Assembly: GCF_023276405.1 (NCBI RefSeq)
Contig: NZ_JALRMO010000001.1
Coordinates: 4,898,001-4,962,000 of the forward strand
DNA length: 64,000 nt
Direction: 5' to 3'
Source: Paenibacillus hamazuiensis
GTDB taxonomy: Bacteria > Bacillota > Bacilli > Paenibacillales > NBRC-103111
Positions 15,348 to 24,237 of the stretch are shown here, in pieces (the first letter of the stretch is position 1; every line of letters starts with the position of its first letter). The notes beneath the pieces were generated by a model that was not told where the DNA came from, made no database searches, and saw only the letters and a list, made by a program, of their open reading frames with translations. The position numbers and the translations under genes were made by a program.

Positions 15348-16655
15348 ATGCACCCTTTAGCACAGCAGCTTAACGAAACGATCCGCAAGGAAAACCCTCA
15401 TGTTTACGACATGCTTTCGGAGCTTGGACGTTTGATTTATTTTCCGAAGGAAGGCATCTTGAGCCAGTCGGCGGAAGCCAAAGCCAAGGCGAAAAAATTC
15501 AACGCCACGATCGGAACGGCGCTGGAAAACGGCGCACCGATGCATCTGAAGGTCATTCAAGATACGTTATCCGCCTATAATCCGAAAGACATTTACGAAT
15601 ATGCGCCGCCTGCCGGCAAACCGGAGCTGCGCACCGCATGGCGCAAGAAGATGCTCGAAGAAAATCCGTCGCTGCAAGGGAAGCAGGTAGGAAACCCGAT
15701 CGCCACCAACGCGCTGACGCACGGGCTGAGCATCGTTGCCGACCTGTTTGCCAGCCCCGGAGACGCCGTCGTTATCCCGGACAAAAACTGGGAGAACTAC
15801 GAGCTGACGTTCGGCATTCGCCGCGGTGCCGAGATCGTCAATTACCCGCTGTATAACGAGCAGCGCAAATTCAATGCAGCCGGACTGCGCGAGGCCATTC
15901 TCGCCCAGCAAAGCAAAGGCAAAGCAATCGTCGTGCTGAACTTTCCGAACAACCCGACCGGCTATTCTCCCCTGGCTGAGGAAGGACGCGAGATTGTGCA
16001 GGCGATCAAAGCCGGTGCGGAAGCGGGCATCAACGTAGTTGTCGTGACCGACGACGCTTACTTCGGACTGTTTTTCGAAAATTCGATGCAGGAATCGCTC
16101 GCAGGACATCTCGCGGATATCCACCCCCGCGTGCTGGCGATCAAGGTCGACGGCGCGACCAAAGAGGAGTATGTTTGGGGCTTCCGCGTCGGCTTCGTCA
16201 CCTACGTCGGCCAAACGGACGCCATGCTGGCCGCCCTGGAGCAGAAGACGATGGGCATCATCCGCGCCACGATTTCGAGCGGACCGCACCCGTCGCAAAC
16301 GTTCGTGCTGCACGCGCTGCAATCCCCGGATTTCCACTCGCAGAAGCAGGAGAAGTTCGAGATCATGAAAGGCCGCGCCAACAAGGTGAAAGCGATTCTC
16401 GACAGCGGCAAATACGACGACGTGTGGGAATATTACCCGTTCAACTCCGGCTACTTTATGTGCCTCAAGCTGAAAACCGTCGACGCGGAAACGCTGCGCC
16501 AGCACCTGCTGGACAAATACCAAATCGGCACGATCGCTCTGGGCGAAACCGATTTGCGCGTCGCCTTCTCCTGCATTGAGGAAGCGAACCTTGAGGAGCT
16601 GTTCGAGGACATTTACAAAGGTGTGCTCGATGTGCAGAAGGTTGCCGCGAAGTAA
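15348..16655 (+). CDS. PLP-dependent class I/II aminotransferase
   Basis: A 435-residue fold-type I aminotransferase. The substrate-binding and PLP motifs visible include NFPNNPTGYSP, the phosphate-pocket and aspartate region VVVTDDAYFGLFF, and the Schiff-base lysine in AIKVDGATKEEYVWGFRVGF. The unusual GATKEEY context, rather than SxSKxx, marks a distinct subgroup found in Bacillales. Transcription is divergent from the DeoR gene and ends at a clear terminator. The amino donor and acceptor cannot be determined from sequence; no biosynthetic neighbours are present. Confidence 0.88.
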   Translation: MHPLAQQLNETIRKENPHVYDMLSELGRLIYFPKEGILSQSAEAKAKAKKFNATIGTALENGAPMHLKVIQDTLSAYNPKDIYEYAPPAGKPELRTAWRKKMLEENPSLQGKQVGNPIATNALTHGLSIVADLFASPGDAVVIPDKNWENYELTFGIRRGAEIVNYPLYNEQRKFNAAGLREAILAQQSKGKAIVVLNFPNNPTGYSPLAEEGREIVQAIKAGAEAGINVVVVTDDAYFGLFFENSMQESLAGHLADIHPRVLAIKVDGATKEEYVWGFRVGFVTYVGQTDAMLAALEQKTMGIIRATISSGPHPSQTFVLHALQSPDFHSQKQEKFEIMKGRANKVKAILDSGKYDDVWEYYPFNSGYFMCLKLKTVDAETLRQHLLDKYQIGTIALGETDLRVAFSCIEEANLEELFEDIYKGVLDVQKVAAK

Positions 16656-16671
16656 ATGCGATGAAAAAAAG

Positions 16672-16706
16672 AAGCCAAGTCCACGGTATCGGACTTGGCT
16701 TTTTTC
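16672..16706 (+). terminator. Rho-independent terminator of the aminotransferase gene
   Basis: AAGCCAAGTCC and GGACTTGGCTT form an 11-bp stem followed by TTTTT. Confidence 0.95.
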
Positions 16707-16724
16707 TACACCGAAGCTGAACAA

Positions 16725-16770
16725 GCGAAAACCACCGCGATAAGGTTGAGGGCCTGAGCGGTGGTTTCGC
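16725..16770. repeat. Dispersed hairpin with ACCACCG stem
   Basis: GCGAAA(A)CCACCGC pairs with GCGGTGGTTTCGC (one bulge). A related hairpin with similar arms and part of the loop is found at 29847-29888, so this seems a repeated structural element, perhaps terminator-derived. Confidence 0.6.
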
Positions 16771-16854
16771 TGTTAGTGTAACACGACTGATCCATAAGCC
16801 ACACAAAACATTTACATGATGCAGCCGTCGGTTACGGCTTATTCGAAACATGGC

Positions 16855-17039
16855 GTAACGGTTGCAGGTGAGCTTATAGTCGGACAAATGGGTAATTCCG
16901 AACGGTAACGGTTGCCAGAGTGGTTATTTGTGAACTTTCCTCGTGTTGAGGGGTGTAAAATGAGAATTAAGCTCCGCCACAACCGTTACGTTTTAAAAAT
17001 GACGTTTTTGAGCCAAATAAGCTCATCAGCAACCGTTAA
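16855..17039. repeat. 185-bp four-unit inverted-repeat element, copy B
   Basis: Direct units at 16855-16879 and 16905-16930 (GTAACGGTTGC...), inverted units at 16965-16989 and 17015-17039 (AA(A/T)TAAGCTC...CAACCGTTA). Unit starts are spaced 50, 60 and 50 bp, exactly as in copy A at 2046-2230. The centre holds a CCTC-GTGTT-GAGG hairpin at 16939-16951. The inter-unit spacers differ from copy A. Confidence 0.9.
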
Positions 17040-17067
17040 TCTGCCCGCATACTTGAAATCGGACTGT

Positions 17068-18321
17068 TTAGATCAGCAAATTAAACAGATGCGGATCTTT
17101 ATTGATCTCCACATACCGGATGCCCTTGCGGTTCATCCGCTCCAGCAGCGGACCGTAATCTTCCTTTTGCTTCAGCTCGATGCCGACCAGCGCGGGCCCG
17201 TTCTCCTTGCTTGTCTTCTTCGTATACTCGAACCGGGTGATGTCGTCGTTCGGGCCGAGCACCTCGTCCAAAAACTCGCGAAGAGCACCCGCCCGCTGCG
17301 GGAACTCGACGGTGAAGTAATGCTTGAGCCCTTCGTAGATCAGCGAGCGCTCCTTGATCTCCTGCATCCGGTCGATATCGTTGTTGCCGCCGCTAATGAT
17401 GCAGACGACATTTTTCCCGGCGATCTGCTCCCGGTAAAAATCAAGCGCGGTGATCGGCAGCGCTCCGGCCGGCTCGGCGACGATCGCATTTTCGTTATAC
17501 AGCTCGAGGATCGTCGTACACACCTTGCCTTCCGGCACGAGCACGATGTCATCGACGACGGTTTTGCACGTCTCGAACGTCAGCTCGCCGACCCGCTTGA
17601 CCGCCGTGCCGTCGACGAATTTGTCGATCTCCTCCAGCGTGACGACCGCTTGCTGCTCGAATGCCTTGCTCATGGAAGGGGCTCCCGTTCCTTCGACCCC
17701 GATCACCTTCGTGGAGGGGCTGACCGACTTCACGTAAGTGCCGACGCCTGCCGCCAGTCCCCCACCGCCGATTCCCATGAAGACGAAATCGACCGGCTCG
17801 CGCATATCGTTCATCAGCTCCATGCCGACGGTACCTTGACCGGCGATAATTTTCGGGTCGTCGAACGGGTGAATGAACTGCATCCCGTGTTTTTCACAGT
17901 ACTGCACGGCCTCCCGAAGCGAATCGTCGAACGTGTCGCCGGTTAAAATCACTTCCGCATAAGAGCCGCCGAACAGCTTCACTTGCGAAATTTTTTGCCG
18001 GGGCGTTGTCGCTGGCATAAAAATTTTGCCGGAAATCTTCAGATTATTGCACGAGTAGGCCACACCTTGAGCATGGTTGCCGGCGCTGGCGCATACGACT
18101 CCCCGCTGAAGCTGCTCCTCGGGCAAGCTGCGGATCAAATTGTATGCGCCGCGGATTTTAAAGGAGCGGACAACCTGCAGGTCCTCCCGTTTCAAATATA
18201 CGTTGCAGCCGTAGCGGTCCGACAGAATGAAGTTTTTTTGCAAAGGCGTATGGCTGACCACATCCTTCAGCAAATGGCTGGCCAACACGATATCGTCCAA
18301 TTTTACGATTGATGCGCTCAT
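17068..18321 (-). CDS. ilvA: Threonine dehydratase (biosynthetic), IlvA
   Basis: A 417-residue PLP enzyme (EC 4.3.1.19) forming 2-oxobutanoate from threonine, the first step to isoleucine. The PLP lysine lies in SFKIRGA near residue 54, the glycine loop in GIGGGGLAAG, and ASAGNHAQGVAYS is the family motif. The C-terminal ~85 residues form one ACT-like regulatory domain (LKHYFTVEFPQRAGALREFL), as in the Bacillus enzyme of the same length. The ribosome binding site is GGAGG. No T-box leader is seen; the promoter contains a perfect palindrome. Confidence 0.96.
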   Translation of the reverse strand: MSASIVKLDDIVLASHLLKDVVSHTPLQKNFILSDRYGCNVYLKREDLQVVRSFKIRGAYNLIRSLPEEQLQRGVVCASAGNHAQGVAYSCNNLKISGKIFMPATTPRQKISQVKLFGGSYAEVILTGDTFDDSLREAVQYCEKHGMQFIHPFDDPKIIAGQGTVGMELMNDMREPVDFVFMGIGGGGLAAGVGTYVKSVSPSTKVIGVEGTGAPSMSKAFEQQAVVTLEEIDKFVDGTAVKRVGELTFETCKTVVDDIVLVPEGKVCTTILELYNENAIVAEPAGALPITALDFYREQIAGKNVVCIISGGNNDIDRMQEIKERSLIYEGLKHYFTVEFPQRAGALREFLDEVLGPNDDITRFEYTKKTSKENGPALVGIELKQKEDYGPLLERMNRKGIRYVEINKDPHLFNLLI

Positions 18322-18350
18322 GGTCTTATCCTCCGCTTATCCGAAAAAAG

Positions 18351-18368
18351 TATAATAGAACTATTATA
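18351..18368. promoter_or_regulatory. Palindromic promoter element of ilvA
   Basis: TATAATAG-AA-CTATTATA, a perfect 8-bp inverted repeat about 30 bp upstream of the ilvA start. On the minus strand it includes a consensus TATAAT -10 box. It may be just a promoter with twofold symmetry, or an operator overlapping the -10 region. Confidence 0.5.
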
Positions 18369-18412
18369 CACGCACTGCGGAGGACATCAAGATTTATTTC
18401 CTTGAACGGCGA

Positions 18413-19156
18413 TTAACGGGTAATCGATGTAAAAGCCGAATACAGCATGGACGTGAAATTGATCCCTACGTAGCTGGCGCCCCAGTTCCGGAACCGGTCC
18501 AATCCGGCGCGGTCGGTGGACAAGATGCCGACGGGAATGCCGTGTTTTCTCCCGGACTCGAGCACCCGGTTTCTCATCGCCTCCAGCTCCGGATGGTCCG
18601 GATTGTCCGGATAACCCGCGCTGACGGACAAGTCGGTCGGGCCGATAAACGCCAGATCGATGCCGCTCGTCATAATCTCGTCCACATTTTCGACGGCCTG
18701 CGGCGTTTCGATGTGAACGCATACAAGCACATCGTCATTGCTGCCCTGCAGGTAGGAAGACCCTTTGTTCAAGCCGTATTTGGCTGCGCGCACCGAATAG
18801 GCCACACCCCGCGTACCGTGCGGAGGAAATTTCGCCGCCTCCACGACCGCTCTCGCTTCCGCGCCCGTATTGATTTGCGGCACATGGATGCCTTTCGCTC
18901 CCCGGTCCAGCGCTTTCAAAATTTCGCTCTGCGTGGAGTTCACAATCCGCACGATCGGCGTCGTCCCCGCAAGCTCGCAGGCACGGATCATATTTTCCAC
19001 CTCGCCCCAGCTGTAAGAGCCGTGTTCGTTGTCGATCACCACGAAATCGAAGCCGGAGTGTCCGAGCATTTCCGCCAAGGAAGGCGAATAAATGCCGATA
19101 AAGCTGCCCACCGCCGTTTTGCCCTCTGCCATCATTTGTTTGATCGGATTAGCCAT
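18413..19156 (-). CDS. HpcH/HpaI family class II aldolase
   Basis: A 247-residue member of the HpcH/HpaI aldolase family, which reversibly cleaves 2-keto-3-deoxy acids (KDG/KDR-aldarates, 4-hydroxy-2-oxoheptanedioate) to pyruvate and an aldehyde. Visible features are the catalytic FDFVVIDNEHGSY region, metal ligands in HIETPQAVENVDEI (Glu) and FIGPTDLSVSAG (Asp), and RGVAYSVRAAKYG. The start at 19156 follows GGGAGG by 11 bases. It lies between ilvA and an aldo-keto reductase, both on the same strand. The natural substrate is open, but a deoxy-uronate derivative would fit kduI nearby. Confidence 0.92.
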   Translation of the reverse strand: MANPIKQMMAEGKTAVGSFIGIYSPSLAEMLGHSGFDFVVIDNEHGSYSWGEVENMIRACELAGTTPIVRIVNSTQSEILKALDRGAKGIHVPQINTGAEARAVVEAAKFPPHGTRGVAYSVRAAKYGLNKGSSYLQGSNDDVLVCVHIETPQAVENVDEIMTSGIDLAFIGPTDLSVSAGYPDNPDHPELEAMRNRVLESGRKHGIPVGILSTDRAGLDRFRNWGASYVGINFTSMLYSAFTSITR

Positions 19157-19299
19157 AGTTTCGTGTCCTCCCTTGAAGTCGCATTCCTGCAGACTTGTGC
19201 ATCCTAACATATTCTGTTTGCGCGGCTGCAATCCTTCCTTCCGCATGAAAAATAGTCCGGTCTGCGGCAAGCCGCTTTACCGGACCGGGTGTCATTTGC

Positions 19300-20229
19300 T
19301 TATGACGAAGCGAGGCCGAAACGTTCCAATTGCTCTTGTGTCATCAGCTGCTCGCCGGCTTTCGCATTGGCTGCCGCCTGCTGAGGCGACTTGGCGCCGG
19401 GGATCGCTACGGGAGCGATTGGATGCGAGATGACGAAACGAAGCGCAGCGGTCGGCAGATCCTCATCTTCGCGGGCAGCCCGCTTCACCTGCTCCAGCTT
19501 GCGGATTCGCCGCTCGAACTGCTGCCGTTCCGGCCCGTCCTCGTTCCAGCGGACGCGAACGCTGTCGGTAAACACGGTGTCGGCCGAGTAGCTGCCGGAA
19601 AGCAGCCCCATCGCAAGCGGACCGCGCACGAGAACGGCGATTCGATGCTGCTGGCAATACGGCAAAAACTCCGCCTCCGGCTCCCGGTTGAGCAAGGAGT
19701 AGTCGACTTCGACGACGCGGCAGGTGCCGTTCGCGTTAAACCTCTTCAGCACCTCGAGATTGCCCGTCGAAATGCCGTATTCGCGGATTTCCCCGTCTTT
19801 TTTCAAAATTTCAAAGCCTTCCAGAAATACCGTCGGATCTTCGATGTCGCCGACATGACAAAGCATCACGTCGATCCAATCGGTCCGCAGCCGGTGCAGT
19901 GAAGCGTGCGCGCACAAACGGATCATATCAGGCGTCGTCAGCGGCACCCCTTGTCCGGTCCTTTTGCCGAAATGGCCGATTTTCGAAACGATGTAGCTTC
20001 TGTGGCGTTCGCCCGCGAGCGCTTTGCCGAGACGCTGTTCGGATAAACCGTTAGGGATGCCGTAAGATTCCGCGGTATCGAACAGATTGACGCCGTGATC
20101 CAGCGACGCCCGAATCGTTGCGTAAGCGGCAGCGTCGTCGATTTCTCCCCACTGGTTGCCGATATTCCAGGTGCCGAGCCCGATAGCCGAAACGTTCCAG
20201 CCCATGGTGCCGAAGCTGCGATAAAGCAT
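19300..20229 (-). CDS. Aldo/keto reductase
   Basis: A 309-residue NAD(P)H-dependent oxidoreductase with a (beta/alpha)8 barrel. The catalytic tetrad is visible: Asp and Tyr in NLFDTAESYG, Lys in IVSKIGH, His in DVMLCHVGD. The C-terminal coenzyme-binding segment PVAIPGAKSPQQAAANA is typical. GAGGAGG precedes the start. It belongs to the YhdN/IolS-like general AKR group; the substrate is unknown. It shares strand with the aldolase gene downstream (gap about 140 bp), so co-transcription is possible. Confidence 0.92.
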   Translation of the reverse strand: MLYRSFGTMGWNVSAIGLGTWNIGNQWGEIDDAAAYATIRASLDHGVNLFDTAESYGIPNGLSEQRLGKALAGERHRSYIVSKIGHFGKRTGQGVPLTTPDMIRLCAHASLHRLRTDWIDVMLCHVGDIEDPTVFLEGFEILKKDGEIREYGISTGNLEVLKRFNANGTCRVVEVDYSLLNREPEAEFLPYCQQHRIAVLVRGPLAMGLLSGSYSADTVFTDSVRVRWNEDGPERQQFERRIRKLEQVKRAAREDEDLPTAALRFVISHPIAPVAIPGAKSPQQAAANAKAGEQLMTQEQLERFGLASS

Positions 20230-20337
20230 GTCCCCGTTCCTCCTCGCCGTTTTGTTCGAAAAATGTATTGCCAAATCCAGTTTATCCCAACGTTTGGAAC
20301 CGCTCAAGAGAAACAAAGGAATATATTAAGTTTCGAC

Positions 20338-20395
20338 AAAAAAAGACGAAGATTCGTCAGTGCCGGCTGAAGCGGCGAGCTTGACGAACCTTCGA
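20338..20395 (-). terminator. Terminator of the SLH-protein gene
   Basis: On the minus strand, CGAAGGTTCGTCA and TGACGAATCTTCG form a long stem with a loop of about 25 nt containing a smaller hairpin, followed by TTTTTTT. It directly follows the stop codon of the SLH gene. Confidence 0.92.
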
Positions 20396-20408
20396 CGGTT
20401 GCAGTCAT

Positions 20409-21629
20409 TTATTTGATGATGATGTTTGTAACCAACTGGTTGCTGATTTTCAAATCGATGGCGCGTCCGTTCGTAAGCAGGGAAAGATCGCCATTGATCG
20501 TAAAATTGGAAGCCGTATTGTATACGTCCGTCCGCACCGTATCGTTCACGGTCTGATTGATGGAGACGGTCGCGATTTTGCCGCTGGAATTCAGCGTGTA
20601 GCTGTTGAGCGTGCCGCTTACCGTAATTTCCGCATTCTGGTCCGCCTGTTCGGTAACTTCCACAAAGACGACTCTGCCGTCATACAGGTTGAGACGCACT
20701 TCATCGCCCACCTTCAGATCGCCGGGATTAACTTTGATGCCGCCCCGGAAAATGAAGGCGTTCGGATCGATCGTCAGCTGCTGTGTCTGGCCGTCCTTCG
20801 TAATGCTCAGCGTGCTGCCCGAAACCGCGGAGGCTACCGTGCCGGTCACGTTAAAGCTGTTGCCGCTGCCCGGCAGCTGCGTGCCCGTACGATCGAGCAG
20901 AGCGGCGAGCTCGGCGCGGGTTACCGGCTGGTTCGGACGGAACGTATTGTCCTCGTAACCGTCAATCAGCTTTCTTTCGATAGCAAGCGCCACGTAACCG
21001 ACGGAGCCGGCCGGGATTTTGTCGGCATCCTTGAAGCTGAGCGTCGTGTTCATTTTCGCCTTCGCTTCGTTTTGCAGCTTGAGCGCTTTCACGAGCAGTG
21101 TCGTCGCCCACAAACGATCCGCCGGCTTATCCGGCTGAACCTCGCTGTCCGACTCTGCGAACAGGTCGTTTTCCAGCGCTACGGCTACATAGCCGACCGC
21201 CCAAGGATATTTGGATTTGATTTTATCGGCATCCTTAAAATTAAGCTGCGAATTCATTTCCGCGGCCGACTCGGCTTGCTCGCGCAGTCCCATCAGGCGC
21301 ACCGCCGCCGTAATCGCTTCGATGCGGGAAATCGTTTGACGGGGCTTAAATGTACCGTCCTCATACCCCTCGAACACTTGCTTCGAAGCAAGGCTCGCTA
21401 TGTATCTCAGCGCCCATTCGACGTCTTTGCCTTGTATGTCGTCGAACGTCAATTTCAACGCGAGGCTGTTTTTCTTGTTGTCGAATTTATATTCGAACTT
21501 ATCGTCGCGATCCTTATCGCGCCCCTTGCCTTTGCCGTCGGCAAATGCCGCCGTTGTGCCGCCAAGGGCCATCGTTAAAGCCAAGCTGCTGACTACCGCT
21601 TTTTTCATCCAAGAGTTCTTCATGTACAT
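20409..21629 (-). CDS. Secreted S-layer homology (SLH) domain protein
   Basis: About 406 residues. It has an N-terminal signal peptide (KKAVVSSLALTMALGGTTAAFA), a highly charged short linker rich in Asp/Lys/Arg, then three SLH modules between residues ~60 and 260 (FEGYEDGTFKPRQTISRIEAI, the weaker middle unit, and IDGYEDNTFRPNQPVTRAELAALL). The C-terminal 150 residues are beta-rich, like small cell-surface DUF-type domains (FNVTGTVASAVSGSTLSI, VNPGDLKVGDEVRLNLYDG). SLH modules bind pyruvylated wall polymer, so the protein is anchored at the cell surface. ATG at 21629 or 21623 are both compatible with the GGAG site. Confidence 0.92.
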   Translation of the reverse strand: MYMKNSWMKKAVVSSLALTMALGGTTAAFADGKGKGRDKDRDDKFEYKFDNKKNSLALKLTFDDIQGKDVEWALRYIASLASKQVFEGYEDGTFKPRQTISRIEAITAAVRLMGLREQAESAAEMNSQLNFKDADKIKSKYPWAVGYVAVALENDLFAESDSEVQPDKPADRLWATTLLVKALKLQNEAKAKMNTTLSFKDADKIPAGSVGYVALAIERKLIDGYEDNTFRPNQPVTRAELAALLDRTGTQLPGSGNSFNVTGTVASAVSGSTLSITKDGQTQQLTIDPNAFIFRGGIKVNPGDLKVGDEVRLNLYDGRVVFVEVTEQADQNAEITVSGTLNSYTLNSSGKIATVSINQTVNDTVRTDVYNTASNFTINGDLSLLTNGRAIDLKISNQLVTNIIIK

Positions 21630-21827
21630 CGGGCTCCTTCTCTACGTTAAAATGATATAAAGTTAGTGTGGTGATGCTGGATAGAACCCTCGCGAGGTGC
21701 TGCCTTATGTTACATCGTTCGACTTCCTTTTGACGTTTGGGGGGGTTCTTTGAACAAAACTTTTAAAGATGTTAGACTGGAAGCATGTAAGATTTATCCC
21801 CCATTATTGGATCAAAGGAGACGAGGC

Positions 21828-23468
21828 ATGAAGTTTTTCAAAGCGGTTGCGTGGAAGAAGCTGTCCATCGGGCTGGCGGTTCTGGGGCTCATTGTGGCGG
21901 CGGCGGTGTATTCCACTATCCAGTTTCAAAATAAGAGCCGGACAGCCGGCGAAGGTCCGCAGCCATCCGCCACAGGTGCTTCCGCCGGCGCAGAAGCCGG
22001 GGACAAGCCGGCGGCAAGCAAACCTGCCCCGGAGCCGCAAATTCCGGCGGAAACCGTCGACGTGGCGGTGATCGGCAGCGAGCTCGAAGGGCTTTATTTG
22101 GCCAGAGCGGCCGCGGACGAAGGGCTGAAGGTCAAAATCATCGACCCGAGGGAAGCGTTCGGCGGACAGGTGCTGCAAGGCGAGATGCTGTTTCTCGACG
22201 AAGTGCGCGATGAGCAGGGCCATTCGATGTCCCAGGGACGCGTGAAGGAGCTGTTCGACGGATTCCGTGCAGGCAAAATCCGCAAGCTCCCGGAGTTCCA
22301 GCAATATTTTGACAAGCTGAAAAAGGACATTCCGGTCGAATCCGGCATACATATCGAGGAAATCAAGCAAGTTCCGGGCGCCTTCGGCCCCCATGCGGTC
22401 GAATCGATCGTCTACACCGGCAAAGACGGGGCCAAGAAGAGGCTGGTCTCTTCTTACTGGGTCGATAATACCGATTACGCCGCGCTGCTCAGCAAGCTGC
22501 AGGTGACGCGCCTGCCGGGTCTGGAAGCTTTTTATGGGCAAAAAAACATCGAATATATGAGCGCCGGCATGATGATGAAGTTTAAAAATGTGGATTGGGA
22601 AAAATTCCGCAGCTACGTGAACAACCTGAAGCCGGAGGAGCGAAACGCCAAATACGGCTGGGCCGGCGTCGACAACAGCTTCGCGGTGGGCTTAAGCGGT
22701 ATGACCCAGAAGTACAAGCCGTCGAACGACCGCGTCTTCCTGCGCGGGCTCAATGCGGTGAGCCAGCGGGACGGCGAAGTGCTGATCAATGCGCTGCTCG
22801 TTTACACGGTCGACCCTTCCGACAGTAAGTCGGTCGCCGAAGCGATGGAGCTTGGGAAGAAGGAAATTCCGCTCGTTCTCGAGCATTTCCGCAAAAATCT
22901 CGTCGGCTGGGAAAAAGCCGAAGTGAACGGTTATCCGAACTATTTGTATATCCGCGAATACAACCATTATGAAACCGACTATGTGCTCAAGGTTTCCGAT
23001 ATGCTCGGAGCCCGCATGTTTTGGGATAATGTGAGCATCGCCGGATACCCGCTCGATCTGCAGGGCACGAGCGCCAACAAATGGGGCATCGAAATGGGCC
23101 GCCCCGACAAATACGGCATGCCGCTTCGCAGCTTCCTGCTCAAAAACTACGACAACGTGATTACAGCCGGGAAAAACGTCGGCTCCTCCGCGATCGCTTA
23201 CGGCAGCGCGCGCATCCAGCCGAACACGAGCCTGGCGGCGGAGACGATCGGCATTTTGCTCGGGCAGCTGCAGGGCAAGAAAAAGCTGCGCGAGCTGAAG
23301 GAAGCCGATATGCCGGCGTTGAACAGCTACCTGGCCAGCAAATACAAGATCAAGCTGACCGGTGTGACCGGCCATAATAAAATCGCCGGCTGGACGCAGG
23401 ACGAAATCGCCAAGCTGGACAGCGGGGAAATCACGTACCCGTCATACGTGAACAAGAGGAAGAAGTAG
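21828..23468 (+). CDS. Membrane-anchored FAD-dependent oxidoreductase
   Basis: About 546 residues. The start at 21828 is preceded by AAAGGAG. Residues ~12-35 form a signal-anchor helix (LSIGLAVLGLIVAAAVYSTI), followed by a disordered Pro/Ala/Gly linker of about 45 residues. A Rossmann strand VDVAVIGSELEGLYLARAA then gives a dinucleotide fold in which the usual GxGxxG is GSELEG, i.e. the second glycine is replaced. The body resembles the FAD-dependent oxidoreductase family PF12831, and the C-terminal FAD region is ITAGKNVGSSAIAYGSARIQPNTSLAAETIG. It is probably extracytoplasmic, tethered to the membrane. The substrate is unknown. Confidence 0.85.
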   Translation: MKFFKAVAWKKLSIGLAVLGLIVAAAVYSTIQFQNKSRTAGEGPQPSATGASAGAEAGDKPAASKPAPEPQIPAETVDVAVIGSELEGLYLARAAADEGLKVKIIDPREAFGGQVLQGEMLFLDEVRDEQGHSMSQGRVKELFDGFRAGKIRKLPEFQQYFDKLKKDIPVESGIHIEEIKQVPGAFGPHAVESIVYTGKDGAKKRLVSSYWVDNTDYAALLSKLQVTRLPGLEAFYGQKNIEYMSAGMMMKFKNVDWEKFRSYVNNLKPEERNAKYGWAGVDNSFAVGLSGMTQKYKPSNDRVFLRGLNAVSQRDGEVLINALLVYTVDPSDSKSVAEAMELGKKEIPLVLEHFRKNLVGWEKAEVNGYPNYLYIREYNHYETDYVLKVSDMLGARMFWDNVSIAGYPLDLQGTSANKWGIEMGRPDKYGMPLRSFLLKNYDNVITAGKNVGSSAIAYGSARIQPNTSLAAETIGILLGQLQGKKKLRELKEADMPALNSYLASKYKIKLTGVTGHNKIAGWTQDEIAKLDSGEITYPSYVNKRKK

Positions 23469-23522
23469 GAGCGCATCATCCGATATTTACAACAATGAGC
23501 TGCTCGTCTTTTCATGGATAAA

Positions 23523-23578
23523 AATAAAGCCCGTGAGCTTCGCTTGGTTTCAAGCGCTGCTCGCGGGCTTGTTATTTT
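23523..23578. terminator. Bidirectional terminator between convergent genes
   Basis: GCCCGTGAGC and GCTCGCGGGC form the stem (one mismatch/G-U), flanked by AAAATAAA and TTGTTATTTT. It serves the FAD oxidoreductase gene and the Uma2 gene. Confidence 0.85.
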
Positions 23579-23612
23579 GAAGGGCGACGGTGAGGTATTT
23601 TCCACCGGACGG

Positions 23613-24197
23613 TCAGTCTGCAAAAATCTCCTTCAAGTCGATGGTAAAATCGTCGAAAATGCCGACCGGCATTTGCTCGTCCCTGGCATAGGCATCGGCC
23701 AGCACATAGTTACCGTCCGGCTGGAGCCGGTAGACGACGACCGATTTGTCCGACGGATAGACGATCCAATATTCGCGCACGCCGTGTTTTTCGTACAGCG
23801 TCAGCTTCGTCTTCACATCCGTTTTAAGGCTGGTCGGCGAGACGATTTCGACGATCAGATCGGGAGCTCCTTTGCAGCCTTTGTCGTCGAGCTTGGAGTG
23901 ATCGCAGATGACGGTAATGTCGGGCTGGACGACCGTTTTGATGTCCTCGTCGGACGTTTCGCTGCTTTTCGGGAGCCGAACATCGAAGGGAGCGGCATAT
24001 ACTTTGCACGGTTTGTCTTTCAGGTAATTGAAAAATGCGTTAAACAAAGTTCCAAATATCTCCTGATGTATCCTGTTCGGCCCCGGGGACATATTGTATA
24101 CCTTGCCGTCAATCAATTCCACCCGAATTCCCTCCGGCCACTGCAAATAATCTCCATACGTATAATACGGTTTGTCCGATGGCATCCCCATGCTCAT
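23613..24197 (-). CDS. Uma2 family endonuclease-fold protein (DUF820)
   Basis: A 194-residue PD-(D/E)XK-fold protein of the Uma2/DUF820 family, widespread and often multicopy in Paenibacillus and cyanobacteria. The nuclease-core residues are visible: Glu in RVELIDGKVYNMSPG, Asp in VVQPDITVI, and Glu-x-x-x in PDLIVEIVSPTSLKTD, with the following Lys. GAGGTGA precedes the start. The cellular role of the family is not established. No partner gene or mobile-element end is nearby. Confidence 0.92.
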   Translation of the reverse strand: MSMGMPSDKPYYTYGDYLQWPEGIRVELIDGKVYNMSPGPNRIHQEIFGTLFNAFFNYLKDKPCKVYAAPFDVRLPKSSETSDEDIKTVVQPDITVICDHSKLDDKGCKGAPDLIVEIVSPTSLKTDVKTKLTLYEKHGVREYWIVYPSDKSVVVYRLQPDGNYVLADAYARDEQMPVGIFDDFTIDLKEIFAD

Positions 24198-24237
24198 TAC
24201 AGTTCACCTCGCCTTTATTGGTGATTCCATTATACCA

